In this document: positions 12,401 through 24,039 of the stretch, in pieces
Layout: each line of letters opens with the position of its first letter
Numbering within the stretch: position 1 is the stretch's first letter
Assembly (NCBI GenBank): GCA_036971475.1
Contig: JBAIZL010000005.1
Location: 239,769,190 to 239,833,189 of the forward strand
DNA length: 64,000 bases
Direction: 5' to 3'
From: Prosapia bicincta
Lineage: Eukaryota; Arthropoda; Insecta; Hemiptera; Cercopidae
Notes under the pieces: generated by a model
What the model was told of the DNA's origin: nothing
Database searches by the model: none
What the model saw: the letters and a program-made list of their open reading frames with translations, nothing else
Translations under genes and position numbers: made by a program

Positions 12401-13907
12401 TGCTAGGGAGTCAGTTTCAAAAAATAAAACTATTGTTTAAAAACTCGTCAGGAAGTAAGTTCAAAAGTATTCAATTAGTTACTCAATAATTACAGTTTAA
12501 TCAGTGATTTCAAGATGATTACCGCAAGCAACTTTGATCACTTAATGTTTATTACCCATAATAAAATTACAATCTATCTTATATTCATTTCAAAGACCTT
12601 ATAATATCTACAGCCACACTTATGCTTCAATAATTAATTAAATGTATTTTGAATAAAATAATTTCTCTTAATATAATTACAAGAGTTTAAATGAGAACTT
12701 GCACTATAATTTTTATAAATTTATGTTGAGTTCAAGTTTTGTAAACAGTAAATTCATTGTGATAATAAATGTGTAATTTAGTTCATGACTATTTCAATTA
12801 TGTGTAAATTGTTAGATCATTTACGTGTTGAAATCAGCACATTTATGTTGCTGAATAATTAAAGCAAGCATATTAAATTTAATAAAGTTTTATTAAATAA
12901 AGTTTATTTATAAAGTTTATCTTGATATGTTACAAATCAAGCTTTCAACTATATTTATCTTTAATTAATTAACTAATAAAAAATTCTCAAAGTAAATGAT
13001 GTCCTCTTGAGACTTTTTGTTATCTTAATACAACTTATTAAAATACAATGCTATTTACTCTTAAATCTCACAGGATGTTGTTTGGGATCTTTTTACAGTG
13101 TACCATGGTGCAATATAAAAAAAACCTAATTAAAATTTATAAAAGAAATGAATGTAAATTTATAAATAATTGACTAAGTTATAATTTCATTCTCTATTTG
13201 GCTACAAAATAAAATCTAATAAAGTTTATTGTACATAAGTGTTCAGGAGACTCCTTAGATTCCACTGTCATCCTTGGATGGCACTTAATTTGTCTATACC
13301 CATCTCCGCACATTGATATTACTTTCAATCTTTCTAACCCTCTTTAATAACTTGACTTAATCACTAGTAGCACTTGCTATTAATTTTTTATATAAGAAAC
13401 TTTTAGAATTTTTCCTAATTTCTTTATAATATCCCCTAACTACACTTCTTACAAAAAAAAAACTCTGTTAAACAACCATCCCACTGCAACTTACAACTTT
13501 TACGAGCCTATCCTGTCTCTACTCGTTTGATGCTCAAAATAGAGTTCCCCTTTTTCTTATTGTCTTTCCTTTAAACTATTAAGCATATTATCCCTCCTTA
13601 TTGTATTCCAGCTAATCAGAGTTTAATTTTTAAATATTTGAATGGTGAAAATGTCTGCCAATGAATTTTGCTGCTTAAATTTTTCTTATTATCTAGCCCC
13701 TACACCCTAATTTTATGAGCACTTTGACTTCTTCAGATGTCAAACCTTCTCCTATATTTCTTTACAGAATTAGTTTAACTTTAGAATATAATACTACTCC
13801 GTTATGTTGGCATCATGTCCCTCAAAGACTGATTCACAACACTAAACTTACATTATATTCACTAATTACTTGGAATAATTTACTGTGGTTTAATATTAAT
13901 AAATAAT
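9422..13907. other. AT-rich region with no recognised gene
   Basis: About 4.5 kb without a protein or element I can identify. It holds short TG/CA microsatellites at about 9833-9851 and 11140-11175. Open frames are short and unremarkable. The slightly richer patches at 10.7-10.9 kb and 13.25-13.6 kb may be old element debris. Confidence 0.5.
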
Positions 13908-14116
13908 ACACACAACCTCTAACCACAAATATTTTTATTCTAGTCTTATCTACATTTCGGTTAGAGAGTACTAACCTCAGAGACATGACAATATATTTGT
14001 GCTCCGACAATAATCATCCTCAGAGACAAGACAATGGCATGTAACGATAATTACTTTGTAACTGGAGTGTACATAAGACTAGAATAAAAATATTTGTGTT
14101 TAGAGGTTGTATGTAT
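13908..14116. repeat. inverted repeat, diverged relative of the 28-kb palindrome
   Basis: Arms of about 43 bp (13908-13952 and 14070-14116) are inverted copies. They share the 'ctctaaccacaaa' and 'tacattt' blocks with the perfect palindrome at 28051-28261. The centre has diverged, so this looks like an older copy of the same Penelope-type terminal repeat family. Confidence 0.7.
13943..13984 (-). ncRNA. degenerate hammerhead-like motif
   Basis: On the minus strand a helix I (GUCU/AGAC), a six-pair helix II (GGUUAG/CUAACC), GAAA and a weak AUGUAGAU helix III can be drawn. The core, however, reads CUGA followed directly by helix II. Compared with the 28-kb copy, about four bases (GGAU) are deleted, so this copy should be inactive. 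Confidence 0.4.
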
Positions 14117-14289
14117 TATTTATTTACATTATATTTGTTACACTCTCTTTGTTGGCTTTTTCTTTAAAATTTCTGACTTATTATTTCCAAACATTGATTA
14201 CTATATGCCTATATCACAATCTGTTGTATTACTGTATGCCTTATACTTTTATGCCATTACTGGTGTTAGAGTTACTGGCTCTTAATTAA

Positions 14290-15800
14290 TTACTGGCTCT
14301 TAGTTTTCTTCATTATCATCATCATCCTCACTCTCCTCATTTGTAGTGGAAGCTATTGAAGCAATGTTTTTCTCAATTTCCTGTACTGTTTGTACTTTAC
14401 AAGTCGTGATATTACTGTCTAAAGATATGTATTCGGGAAAGTCATCATAAATAACTTCCTCAACTTTTTTGTTAGTACACTTTAATGCCAGTTCACACTA
14501 AGACCATCTGACACTTGATTTTATGAAACAATTTTTTATGATCTCAGGGCGGGGTTCATTCCATGCTGAAGTAACAATATTAATAACATTCAAAATGTTT
14601 ACAGGATGTCGCTGATAACCTTGTTCCATAGCACATAATTATCGTTGCACTAGTCACTTATGGTAATGCTGTTTTACAACTTTTATTATTTCCTGGTTCA
14701 TGAGTTGAAGTTTGGCTGTGCAGTCCGGGGTGGAAAATCAATTTTTTTGTTGGTTAGTGGTTGGCTGTGCAGTACAGTCATCAATAAGTAGAATAATCTT
14801 TTGATTCTTTCTTTGGAAAATCGCTGTTTTACGCATAAAACAAAATTTTCTCTTGGTCATTGATGGACGTAATTGCATGGAAACAAGTGAATGTTCTTGA
14901 AATATATATGGTAACTTCGACGTTCCTATGATCAGCAATTTATGTATTCATGAATCATCTGCATTTGAGCAAACATATACACTAGTACTGAAAGTCTCTC
15001 TTTACTTAGTTTTCCCCCATGGCATTTGCCTTTCTTATAAACAAGTGACTTATCTAGCATAGTTCCTAACTGGAAAACATATCAAACTCATCAGCAATAA
15101 AAACAGAATACTGGGAAAAATCGTTCAGCAACTGTAGTAACACGGTTTTTTTCCATGAAGAAACATCTTCCTCATTTACTGTCTCTGCTTATCCACTGAT
15201 CTGACGATATACATGTCTATATCTTGTTTTGAATTGATCAATCCATCCAAAGGAGCGCTTTTGTGATTTGTCATGCCTTTTTGGTTAGGAATGTCCCATT
15301 CATGAGCAGATGTAAGCTATGGGCTTGATGAAACCATTGTAACAAAACCTTTTCCAATTCTTTATACTTCCCAGTCTGTATTTTCTCTCTTATCGTTTAC
15401 CCTTGCATTACCTTTCCTTCTAGCTCCTTTTTCTATTATAGTTGCTTGTTGTAACCATCTTGAGTTTACTGATTAAACTATAATTAGATACTTAACTAAG
15501 TGAATACATGAGGGCTTACTTGCTGACGTGTTTTGAAACAATTGTTCTTTTTACGAAGCAAAACCTCTCATTGATTTATTTAATTATTTATAGATTTTAC
15601 AAAGGAAAGTTTATATAATAATTTAATTATAGCCTTTATTTATATTAATAGTGTTATTAATGTGGATCTTGGAATGTACAAATAGTCCGCAATTTGTTTT
15701 TGGTTTCTCAGATGTGAATTTTCATTGTAACATTTCAAAAGTTTCAATTTATTATCAAATGATGAAGCATTTCTTTTAAACTTTCTCTTCTCATAAGACT
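14290..15800 (-). mobile_element. pogo/Tigger-type transposase relic
   Basis: On the minus strand the blocks run in transposase order. An N-terminal helix-turn-helix lies at about 15800-15640 (SSFDNKLKLLK, then QKQIADYLYIPRSTL). A second DNA-binding region lies at about 15400-15200 (GMTNHKSAPLDGLIDQFK). The DDE domain holds VFIADEFDMF (about 15100), SKLPYIFQEHSL (about 14900), ILLIDDCTAQP (about 14780) and a QLMNQEIIK block (about 14690) matching the family's QPMDQG. An acidic tail (EESEDDDDNEEN) lies near 14300. Several stops and frame breaks intervene. This is the architecture of CENP-B-like pogo/Tigger transposases. The terminal inverted repeats were not found with confidence, so both ends are approximate. 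Confidence 0.8.
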
Positions 15801-16253
15801 AAAAACCATACATTCAATACTTGAATACAACTACACACTAATTATAAATTATGCTAAGGGTCATGCAGTTACAGTAGTTACTGCATTCAGTAGCCTCTAC
15901 TGCTTCAAAGTTTTGTAAAATATCCGTATTTAGAGGCTGTCAGAAAAGTGGAGAAAGGTGAAAAGGATGAAGGAAGAAATGCATTCATGGTAGAATCTAT
16001 ACTGTGCTTGTACATATACAATGAACAAATCACGACAATTTTTGCTAAGCAAACTGAAATGTGCTGATGTCATCTTATGCAGTGTAAATTCATGGCTCTA
16101 TATCATTGATGTGAACATATTGTATTCAATCATATTAACAATTTGATATTGTATTTATTAACATTCAATTATGTTTCATATTGGATTCCATTTCGGGATT
16201 AACATATTTTTCATATCCATTGCATTGATGTGTTTGTTTCAAGTGGGGTCGAC

Positions 16254-16321
<68 letters not shown>
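16254..16321. repeat. (TG)n(TA)n compound microsatellite
   Basis: About 13 TG units run directly into about 21 TA units. Confidence 0.95.
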
Positions 16322-16328
<7 letters not shown>

Positions 16329-17097
16329 TTATTTATTATAATAAAAGCAGATAATATTTTAATGTTTTTATTGATTTAATATTTTGGACCGTGTAAGATG
16401 GTTATTAGCTTGGTTATGAATCTAAAGTGATTTGTTTTATATTTAAAAAAAAAATATACTCATTACTATATAATATTGTTTTATATATAAGAATGGAAAT
16501 CCAATTGTTTAGCTTTTAAACAGTGCCAAAAAATTCAGATATGGATCAAAGGTTTCTACGCTGTGGCATTTTTTTGTCCAACCTGATACAGATGTTGCAC
16601 TTAATTTTGTGAATTCATTGTCTGGAGAGGAAGTTAAAGGAGTCTAAAATTAGTGAATATATTGGGACTTTGATCAATAAAGTAGACAAGAATTTAAATC
16701 CTAAAGGGTATTAATAAGTTTCATATAGATTTATTATTGACTAATTAGGTACTATTGTTTGAGTGTGCTATCACGATAGTATTACAGGGACAGATTCATT
16801 AGAACCAAAAGTAAAATGATTCTTGTTTCCTTTAAAATGTTTTCAAAGAACAAAACTTACTTTTGGAAAAACAATAAAATTAAAACATAACTTTAATGTA
16901 GTACAATGTAGTACTGTAGAATGGTACATACGACCTTCAGCCTCTTTCTTCCAGCAAACACAACTTCACTTATACAACCCATGAATCAAAAACATGAAAC
17001 ATTGTTATAGAAAACTGATTCAACATCTCTAAAATGGTTTTGGAGGACTTACATAATTAAAGATCACATTTTCAATGTTGCCAGTTAATGGAGTGAT
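16322..17097. other. no recognised feature
   Basis: AT-rich sequence between the microsatellite and the 3' tail of the LINE. I see nothing coding in it. Confidence 0.5.
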
Positions 17098-20000
17098 TTG
17101 TTGTTGTTGTTGTCGTGTGACAAGTGCAATAAAAACAATTTCAGAGAAAGGTAGAGAGAGCACAGTTACACGGTTCCAAAGGCGTGAAGCACTGCACTGG
17201 CCACCTCTGCAGCTTTATCCGTATAAAGAGTCTCCCTAGAACAGTTTAAGTCAATCTTAAAATAGTGCTGCAATGATGGACGGGCAGTTGAAGAGATGAT
17301 CGGGATCAAGCTGTATCCCTGGGCAGTGCCTACATTCAGTGTATGTTCTTGATCCATCAGGCAAGATTTTCATGTCTTTGAGGTGCATTGTCCTCAGTCT
17401 GGCAATTGTTTTTGTTATTTCCCTGTCGAAGTTAAGCTCAGGAAGTGATGATTTTCTTCGGTTGTTATGGCAGAGCTTCTGTTTTGCAACGACATTTACG
17501 TCGAAAGATGTTGTAATCACGGGGGCTGGTTCGATGGTCCTCGCTTCCTTGGCCAGAGAATCGGCCTCTTCGTTCCCTTTGATGTCGACGTGTCCCGGGA
17601 TCCATTGAAGCGTACAAAGCTTCTTGTTTTCCTCAATTAAGGACAGAAGGGTATTGATCTTTTGGGCGAGGTTTGTATTTCCTTTTTGGAGAGCCTGAAG
17701 AGCAGATCTGCAGTCCGTGAAGATTACTATGCCATCAGAGGGGTTGAGTGTTGTCCAAGTGAGGTAAATACTCAGAGCTTCTTTGATTGCGATGAGTTCG
17801 CTTGTGAAGTTGGAGGCGATTTTGCCTGCTGCAATTTTGTGTCTGGAAGTTGAGCCATCAGGGTAGGTTATAAAGATTCCGGATCCACCTCTATCGCAGT
17901 CAGAATTCGAAGAGCCGTCGGTGTAAGCAGCGACCAAGTGTGGTTTTAAAATCTTGGCAATAGTTTCCATTCCTTTCCTCTTGATTGTTTCTTGAGGCTC
18001 TTTTTTGGAGCAGGGTTCGAGGAGATTCAAGTTTATATTCACAAAGGAGGGTGGTTTGACCGGGAACCTGGGTTCTTGAAAGATGTCAAGGCTCGTGTGC
18101 TGTAGGTTGATGTCCTGTTTGATGTTTTTGTCGTACTGGAGAGTAGAAGATCTCTTTAGCCTGGTTTTTTCTGACCAGTTCCGAAAGGTGACTTTTGAGA
18201 TATGTTGTTCGTGATTGCTCCTGATTTTGTTTGTAAATTTCACTGTAGCGAATTTTCTCCGATTTTCCAATGGGGTTAGGCCACATTCAGTTTCAGCTTT
18301 CAAATTATTTGTAGATGAGACGGCTCCAATGATGGCTTTGGAGGCTCTGTACTGGACGGAGTCGACTTTCGAGGATGAAGATGCTGGAGCCCAGATTGGT
18401 GCTGCATATTCAAGGATTGGTCTGATGAGTGTTGTGTAAGTATTTAGGAGTGTCTTTGGTTTGGAACCCCAGTTTGAACCACAAAGTCTGCTCAGGATGC
18501 TGAGTTTTTTCAGAGCTCTCTTTGAAACTGTTTCAGTGTGCTTAGTAAATCTCAGTTCCACATCGAGTGTGAGACCAAGGTATCTGGGGTGCGTGACTTG
18601 TTTGACGGTAGTATTGTGGAGCCTAATGTTAGGATGGTGAGTCTGTCTGTTCCTTCTGTCTGTTGAGAAAACACAAGATTTAGATTTATCAGGGTTAATA
18701 AGGATCTTAAGGTCTTTAGCCCAGGTTTCCATGCCAAGCAAGTTGGTATTTAAGGCTTGTTCAGAGACTGAGATATCAGAGTGTGTATGCCAGATAGCGA
18801 TGTCGTCTGCATAGCAGGCAATTTTAGCCTCATTGCATATGTGTTCATGGATGGTGTTCATATACATGAGGAAGAGCAGAGGGCTGAGGACCGATCCCTG
18901 TGGGACTCCCGCCCACGATCTGTGCGTCTTGGAATACTTTCCATTTACTCTCACAACAAATTTTCTATGTCTGAGAAAATCGTTTATCCAGAGCAATGAG
19001 TTGCCATTGATGCCAGCACTGTGTAAAATAACAATGAGTTTTTGCCTCCAGACTCTGTCAAACGCTGCAGAGAGGTCAAGGAAGACTGCGGTAGTCTTTT
19101 TGTGGGGTTTTTCTTGGAGTCCATCGATGATAGACTGAACCATGTAAAAAAGTTGGTCTACTGTACTGTGCCCGGCTCTAAATGCTGTTTGGTAGAAGTG
19201 TAAAATATTACGATCGATTAGCCAGTTCATGATTTTTGTGTGGATGATTCTTTCCATTAGTTTGCACAGGATGCTGGTTAAGGAGATAGGCCGGTAATTC
19301 TTACAGCTGGTGGCATCTTTGCCTGGTTTCAAAATCGGTATAATAACAGACTTCTTCCATATAATGGGCAGTTTGCCTGATTTCCAAGATAAGTTGAAGA
19401 TTTGGAGAAGTGTAAGCTTGGCAGACGCTCCAAAGTATTTAACCATTTGGCCGAAGATAAGATCTATACCTGGAGACTTATTGGGGTCGAGGTTACGGAT
19501 TGCGCACTCAAGTTCTTCTAAAGTGAGCTCATCAATGAAGATGTCTTTTTGCTCAAAACGTTTGCTTTTTTGTATGGCTTGCTTGTAGTTTCTCTTTTGT
19601 TTTCTGTCTTCGTTTTGGAAGCTCAGTCTGCTTGCTTTCTCGTAGTGTGTAGCCAGCATGTTGGCTGCGTCTTTGTCAGTTTTGGATGGTTTACCATTGT
19701 CTGTGATAATATTAGAGGTGGGGCCATTATTTTGTAGGATGCTGCCTGTATCAAGGGATTTGATCACCTTCCAGTGTTGATGGTCTTTCCTAGGATCTAG
19801 CCTGTTGCAGAGATCTGCCCATTTGTCGCGTTTGCAGGTGGAAATTTCCTCTTCAACCTTTTTACAGATGTCTATTAGCTTTGTTCTATTTACAACGTTG
19901 TTGTTCTTCTCGAGTTCATTACAGGCCATATCTCTTTCGTGAATCAAGGTGTCAATATTACGATCCTTCCAATAGGGCACCCAATTGTTCTTTCTTTTTC

Positions 20001-20991
20001 CCCTTGGGATGGAGAGCTTTGCTGCTTTCTGTATACCACAAGTGAAAATTTGAACGAGATTGTCCAAATTTTGGGTGGCTGGTATTTGTTTGCAGTGAGT
20101 TTCAAGGGTTTCTGTGAATTTATCCCAATTAGCTTTGCGAAAGTTCCACGATTTGTTGTTTTGGGGTCCAGAATCGACATCAAGGTTGAGGGAAGTGATA
20201 ACTGGGTAGTGATCACTGATGCCGGTTTTAACAACTTTCCACTCAGCAAGGTCGAGGTGTGAGACGTCAATTGCTGTGATATCGAGGGGGGAAGTCGTGC
20301 CATTTGTTTTTGATAGGTAGGTGTTTTCTCCTGTATTTAAAGTTGAGAGATCTAAGTCCAATAGTAGGTCCTCAACATCTTCTCCCTTGCTGTCAAGTTG
20401 GGGGCATCCCCATGAGGGGCTTTTGGCATTGAAATCGCCAAGAAGTAGTTTGATGTCAGAAGAGGAGGAGAAGAGGTGTTTAATGAAGTCCGAGTCAAGT
20501 ACAGAATTGTCGGGATGGTATACGTTGACAATTGTTATTGTGCATTTGGGTAGGAGAAGATTGATAGCATGTGCTTCAGTATTGGAGTCATTAGGTAGAT
20601 TGTGAGCTGGTGAGAATTCTTCATACTTGACAATAGGAGTTTTCACAAGGAAGGCAAGACCCCCTCCGAGATTTTTTGTTCTGTCTTTCCTAATAACCGT
20701 GTAGCCTTTGATTTTGAGGCTTAGATTTGGATTTAGTTTAGTCTCTTGTAGGCAGGCTATGTGGATATTATTTTCGTGAAGTAGGCATGAGAGTAAGTCC
20801 ATCTTTCTCTGTGTGCCGTTAACGTTCAACTGTAAGATGTTTAAAGTTGCAGGACAAAGCGTGTCAGCTGTTTCACACGCGATAGCATTAGCTTGTTTAA
20901 GAGTCGCTGTCCTCGTAGCATACTTGTCGGCGTGCCCCCGGACTGCAGGGCACGGCGCGTCGGCTGCCCCGAACGCGGTAGCATTTATGTG
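17098..20991 (-). mobile_element. nearly intact LINE, 5'-truncated, (CAA)n tail
   Basis: A non-LTR retrotransposon in antisense orientation. Its 3' end (low coordinates) finishes in about five CAA units (17098-17114), the simple-repeat tail typical of I-group LINEs in place of poly(A). The large ORF2 occupies almost all of it. Upstream of the start codon the same frame stays open to a stop at about 20992, with a Cys/Ala-rich linker and the usual LNILQLNVNG start of the endonuclease. No ORF1 (nucleic-acid-binding protein) follows, so the copy is 5'-truncated or abuts other sequence near 21000. No clear target-site duplication was found. Confidence 0.85.
17257..20829 (-). CDS. LINE ORF2: endonuclease, reverse transcriptase, RNase H
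   Basis: An 1190-codon open frame beginning at a TTG inside a longer open frame, so the true start is uncertain. Residue positions: endonuclease 1-215 (CLQETK 26-31, GDFNAKSPSWG 131-141, SDHYP 205-209); reverse transcriptase about 430-760 (NYRPISLTS 511-519, FLDLSAAFDRVW 583-594, GVPQGSVLSPLLF 641-653, CYADDIAIW 672-680, both catalytic Asp present); RNase H about 965-1095 (YTDGSS 969-974, E1011, FTDCRSAL 1037-1044, HVDIKGNEEADSLAKEA 1080-1096); then a Cys/His cluster (CRHC...HLFNC) near 1160-1180. It nicks target DNA and primes reverse transcription. The frame stops at the end of the Cys/His cluster, while an overlapping frame (to 17166) carries a plausible 30-residue continuation, so a one-base indel near 17257-17275 probably clips the tail. 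Otherwise it looks undamaged and young. Confidence 0.9.
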   Translation of the reverse strand: MNVNGTQRKMDLLSCLLHENNIHIACLQETKLNPNLSLKIKGYTVIRKDRTKNLGGGLAFLVKTPIVKYEEFSPAHNLPNDSNTEAHAINLLLPKCTITIVNVYHPDNSVLDSDFIKHLFSSSSDIKLLLGDFNAKSPSWGCPQLDSKGEDVEDLLLDLDLSTLNTGENTYLSKTNGTTSPLDITAIDVSHLDLAEWKVVKTGISDHYPVITSLNLDVDSGPQNNKSWNFRKANWDKFTETLETHCKQIPATQNLDNLVQIFTCGIQKAAKLSIPRGKRKNNWVPYWKDRNIDTLIHERDMACNELEKNNNVVNRTKLIDICKKVEEEISTCKRDKWADLCNRLDPRKDHQHWKVIKSLDTGSILQNNGPTSNIITDNGKPSKTDKDAANMLATHYEKASRLSFQNEDRKQKRNYKQAIQKSKRFEQKDIFIDELTLEELECAIRNLDPNKSPGIDLIFGQMVKYFGASAKLTLLQIFNLSWKSGKLPIIWKKSVIIPILKPGKDATSCKNYRPISLTSILCKLMERIIHTKIMNWLIDRNILHFYQTAFRAGHSTVDQLFYMVQSIIDGLQEKPHKKTTAVFLDLSAAFDRVWRQKLIVILHSAGINGNSLLWINDFLRHRKFVVRVNGKYSKTHRSWAGVPQGSVLSPLLFLMYMNTIHEHICNEAKIACYADDIAIWHTHSDISVSEQALNTNLLGMETWAKDLKILINPDKSKSCVFSTDRRNRQTHHPNIRLHNTTVKQVTHPRYLGLTLDVELRFTKHTETVSKRALKKLSILSRLCGSNWGSKPKTLLNTYTTLIRPILEYAAPIWAPASSSSKVDSVQYRASKAIIGAVSSTNNLKAETECGLTPLENRRKFATVKFTNKIRSNHEQHISKVTFRNWSEKTRLKRSSTLQYDKNIKQDINLQHTSLDIFQEPRFPVKPPSFVNINLNLLEPCSKKEPQETIKRKGMETIAKILKPHLVAAYTDGSSNSDCDRGGSGIFITYPDGSTSRHKIAAGKIASNFTSELIAIKEALSIYLTWTTLNPSDGIVIFTDCRSALQALQKGNTNLAQKINTLLSLIEENKKLCTLQWIPGHVDIKGNEEADSLAKEARTIEPAPVITTSFDVNVVAKQKLCHNNRRKSSLPELNFDREITKTIARLRTMHLKDMKILPDGSRTYTECRHCPGIQLDPDHLFNCPSIIAALF

Positions 20992-21254
20992 CTACGAGGA
21001 TAGGTGGATAACAGAAACACTATTTTATTCCTCGAGATCATATTCTAAATTATATTATAGAGAGATATCACTCTCACAATAATGTAATGTATTTCGGAGC
21101 GAAAAGAAATTAAACACAATTATAATAGCAAATAAAACTATTTATTATATGATAAAAACATCCGTACAGTAGCTGCAAATGTGGCAAAATAATATACAGT
21201 AATATAAGCTTACAGGTGAAATAGTTCATGTAGATTGGAAATAGTCAGTCATTT

Positions 21255-21695
21255 TCTTTTGCCTCTTTGTTGCTTGAGGTTTCACTGCTGCAAATTATAT
21301 TTTTCGGAGCAGTAGTGTCTGTGTTTCATTGGCCTCTTCTTGACTTTTAAACCATTCTATACACTTTAACAGTATTGTTTCAGCCTCTGAGTAGTTTGCT
21401 ACTCAGCCTAATACTGTAGTTTGTTTTTCGTCATGGTTTAACCACTCGTCTTCATCAGGCCCTTCTTCTCTTCGGTGGCACTTATGCTGACAACAATTTC
21501 CTCATCATTCAAAATTTGAATCCCCCTGTCAACTCTTTTACACTCTAACCACTCTGATACTTCTTCTGACATCAAATTTGTAATCATTTGTAAAGTATTT
21601 CACGAATTAACCATTTTATCAACTATCACACTCTCAGGTTTCTCAGATTCTTTACCTTTAGGTTGAGGCCAAAGTTTATTCCTGCCGTTTATTAG
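21255..21695 (-). mobile_element. C-terminal fragment of a second pogo/Tigger transposase
   Basis: On the minus strand, NGRNKLWPQP (about 21690), MSEEVSEWLECKRVDRG, QILNDEEIVVSIS and, after a frame change, EAETILLKCIEWFKSQEE followed by a TLLLRKI block. This is the characteristic C-terminal region of Tigger-type transposases after the DDE domain (W-x-x-D-x-x-D-x-G-x-x-I then an acidic block then the helical ExLLLLR end). The DDE domain itself is missing upstream, so only the tail survives. Confidence 0.75.
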
Positions 21696-21719
21696 ATTTG
21701 ACACTGACAAATCACTCCA

Positions 21720-21900
21720 TTACATATGTTCATTGCACTAGTCATGGTGAGTGCCATTGCCTCGAGAGGTTGGACTTCTACCTGTTGGTCCGCGGGAGCT
21801 ATTTTATTTCACTCCTACCACCCAATGGTAAACCATTGAAGGCATTCCCCTATCCGCCAAACTGTCATGACCAAAGTCCTGACGATAACAGGTAATCGTA
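21720..21900 (-). repeat. short dispersed repeat candidate
   Basis: A less AT-rich 180-bp block. On the minus strand it contains GGCGGATAGGGGAATGC, and a close match to this sits at about 22934-22953 on the plus strand (GGCGGATAGGGTAATGC). Two copies in inverted orientation about 1.1 kb apart suggest an old short element or the two ends of one. The family was not recognised. Confidence 0.4.
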
Positions 21901-24039
21901 TACAAATTAACAAATCAAACAATTAAAACAGTTTACCAATAATTTAAATAAAAATTACACTTTTTCCATATAAATCTTTATATACTACTATTACAAAAGT
22001 ATACTTTAAGAATGCTATCAAAGATATAAGAGAACAATAACATTCATTCTGCCTCTGCATGTTAACTTGTTGGGTCTGAATGTTTTCATCTAATTTAGTC
22101 AAATTTTTTATTTCACCTATAATTTTTTCTAAATCAAAATAACAAAATAATATGAATAATGAAAATGGTTTAATATACACAATAATAAATTTGTCACTTG
22201 GATTTTGTGGTTCCATAGGAAAATGTTTATATGTATAATAGATGTAGCAACTAAATTACAAGAAAATCATTACTGCACACTTGAAAATAATTAGTTAATC
22301 AGTATAATTTTATAATGATATTAGCAATATAGTTACCAACATTAATCAATTTATCAACACAAATATAAATTTTGAAGCACAGTGGGACCTGTAAAAATTA
22401 ATCAGTTAAAATATAAGTTAAAGTTAAACAAAAAGCGTTTTAATAATATGTCATGTGTCACAGATTTTAAGAAATGTAGTTAAACTCTTGTAAAGGTACT
22501 GCCAGTTGGAAATGAATCAGTGCTACGTATGTTTAGTTACTTAGGTTTGTCTACAGATGGAAAAAACCATGTGTTAAATCTTACTAGAGTTACCTAGACA
22601 ATGTATTACTTTTTCCTCTGTAAAATGCATATTGGTAAATTTCGCTTAGGAATTCATTATGCTTCACACTAAACTTGCAAGTCCTTGGTCTAGAAACATC
22701 CTGTTTATAAATTGTTTCATACAAATGATTACTATCAACCTGTTCTCCATTTTATAGCTTTTCCGTGTTTTGGCATTATAGAAAACTAGTACACCTGTTC
22801 AAAATGAAACAAGACTGTTCTTGTTGAAAGAAAACATTCTCGTTTATGAAAGATTTGTGATTAAATTGTCAAATATGTATCTTACAGGGTAGGTTCTCAG
22901 TATGGGAGTCTGTACATCACACTTGTATGCCCAGGTGGCGGATAGGGTAATGCTATGCGAACAGAGGATTGTCATGAAGTTTTGTGCATGGTAATTGGGG
23001 TTAATTTTTGTATTTTATTAAAATTTATAATTTTTTAGGTATATTTGACAAGTTTTATTATTTTTACTGATATTGAATTCCTAAGATATATTGTTTTCAA
23101 TACTTTGTAGTCCCATGATAACTATAAATTCTATAACAAAATTTCCATTAAAGTCTCTTAAAATCACTTCACAACAAACTTGCTCGTAAACATCAAAAGA
23201 ATAGTTGAAGACCTTGATAAAAGGATACATCAGTTGAAACAGTTTAAGTACAACCTCAAACACCATTCATTATTTAACCTCAATTGTAAGTGCTATTATG
23301 GTATAGGAAACTGTTTATACACACATTGCTTATAAATATATGGACACATATAAATGTAACAAGTATCAGAATGTTTAGTCTGATTAATTTAATAATACTT
23401 TTTAAACATTGTACCATTTGAATTACTATTAAGTGTGGGATATTACTGAAGTCCCGCTCTCTTGTCATCTTTAAAACTAGGTTGCATTCAGCATCACTAG
23501 ACCAAGTGCTAAAAATGATTTTCAAGATATTCCAAGTTCATATGCTGTTAAAGATCAGTATATCTCTTTAAAACCTTGAGTTTTTCTAATAAAATCAGTA
23601 AATCATGTAAAATTATGGGTGTGAAGTTTTCCATCCTTACTCTAAGAAATAAAATAGAAAAAAAATGTATTGAGCTTATTCTAGTGATGCTTTTTACAAA
23701 AAGTTAAATTTTTAGTTATGCAACAAATGATTAACACTTTTTTTTGCATTGCTAGGTTTTTCAGACTAGCTATGAATAACATACCCTAGGTACAAGTAGA
23801 CAGGATTGAAAACAATAAAATATTTTTGTAATGTTTGTATTAGCGAAGTCCTTATGATTTAAAATAAGTAGACTCAAATAAACTGAAAATGGGACCTGTG
23901 TAAAATATTATTAACATACAAAATTACATTAAACTTCAGCCTAAAGCTAGAAAAAAAAATTATTTTCTTAAAATTTACAATCAAGAACAGTGTTTCTCAA
24001 TGTTAGGTTAAACACACTCTGTTTTCGAAAAGTTAAACA
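21901..24039. other. AT-rich region, no recognised gene
   Basis: Apart from the short repeat match near 22.93 kb, I see only AT-rich non-coding sequence. A 90-codon minus-strand frame at 21944-22216 has a hydrophobic, low-complexity look and no family resemblance. Confidence 0.5.

Noticed and set aside
17339..20605. Several plus-strand frames over the LINE
   Set aside because: They are antisense shadows of the LINE ORF2.
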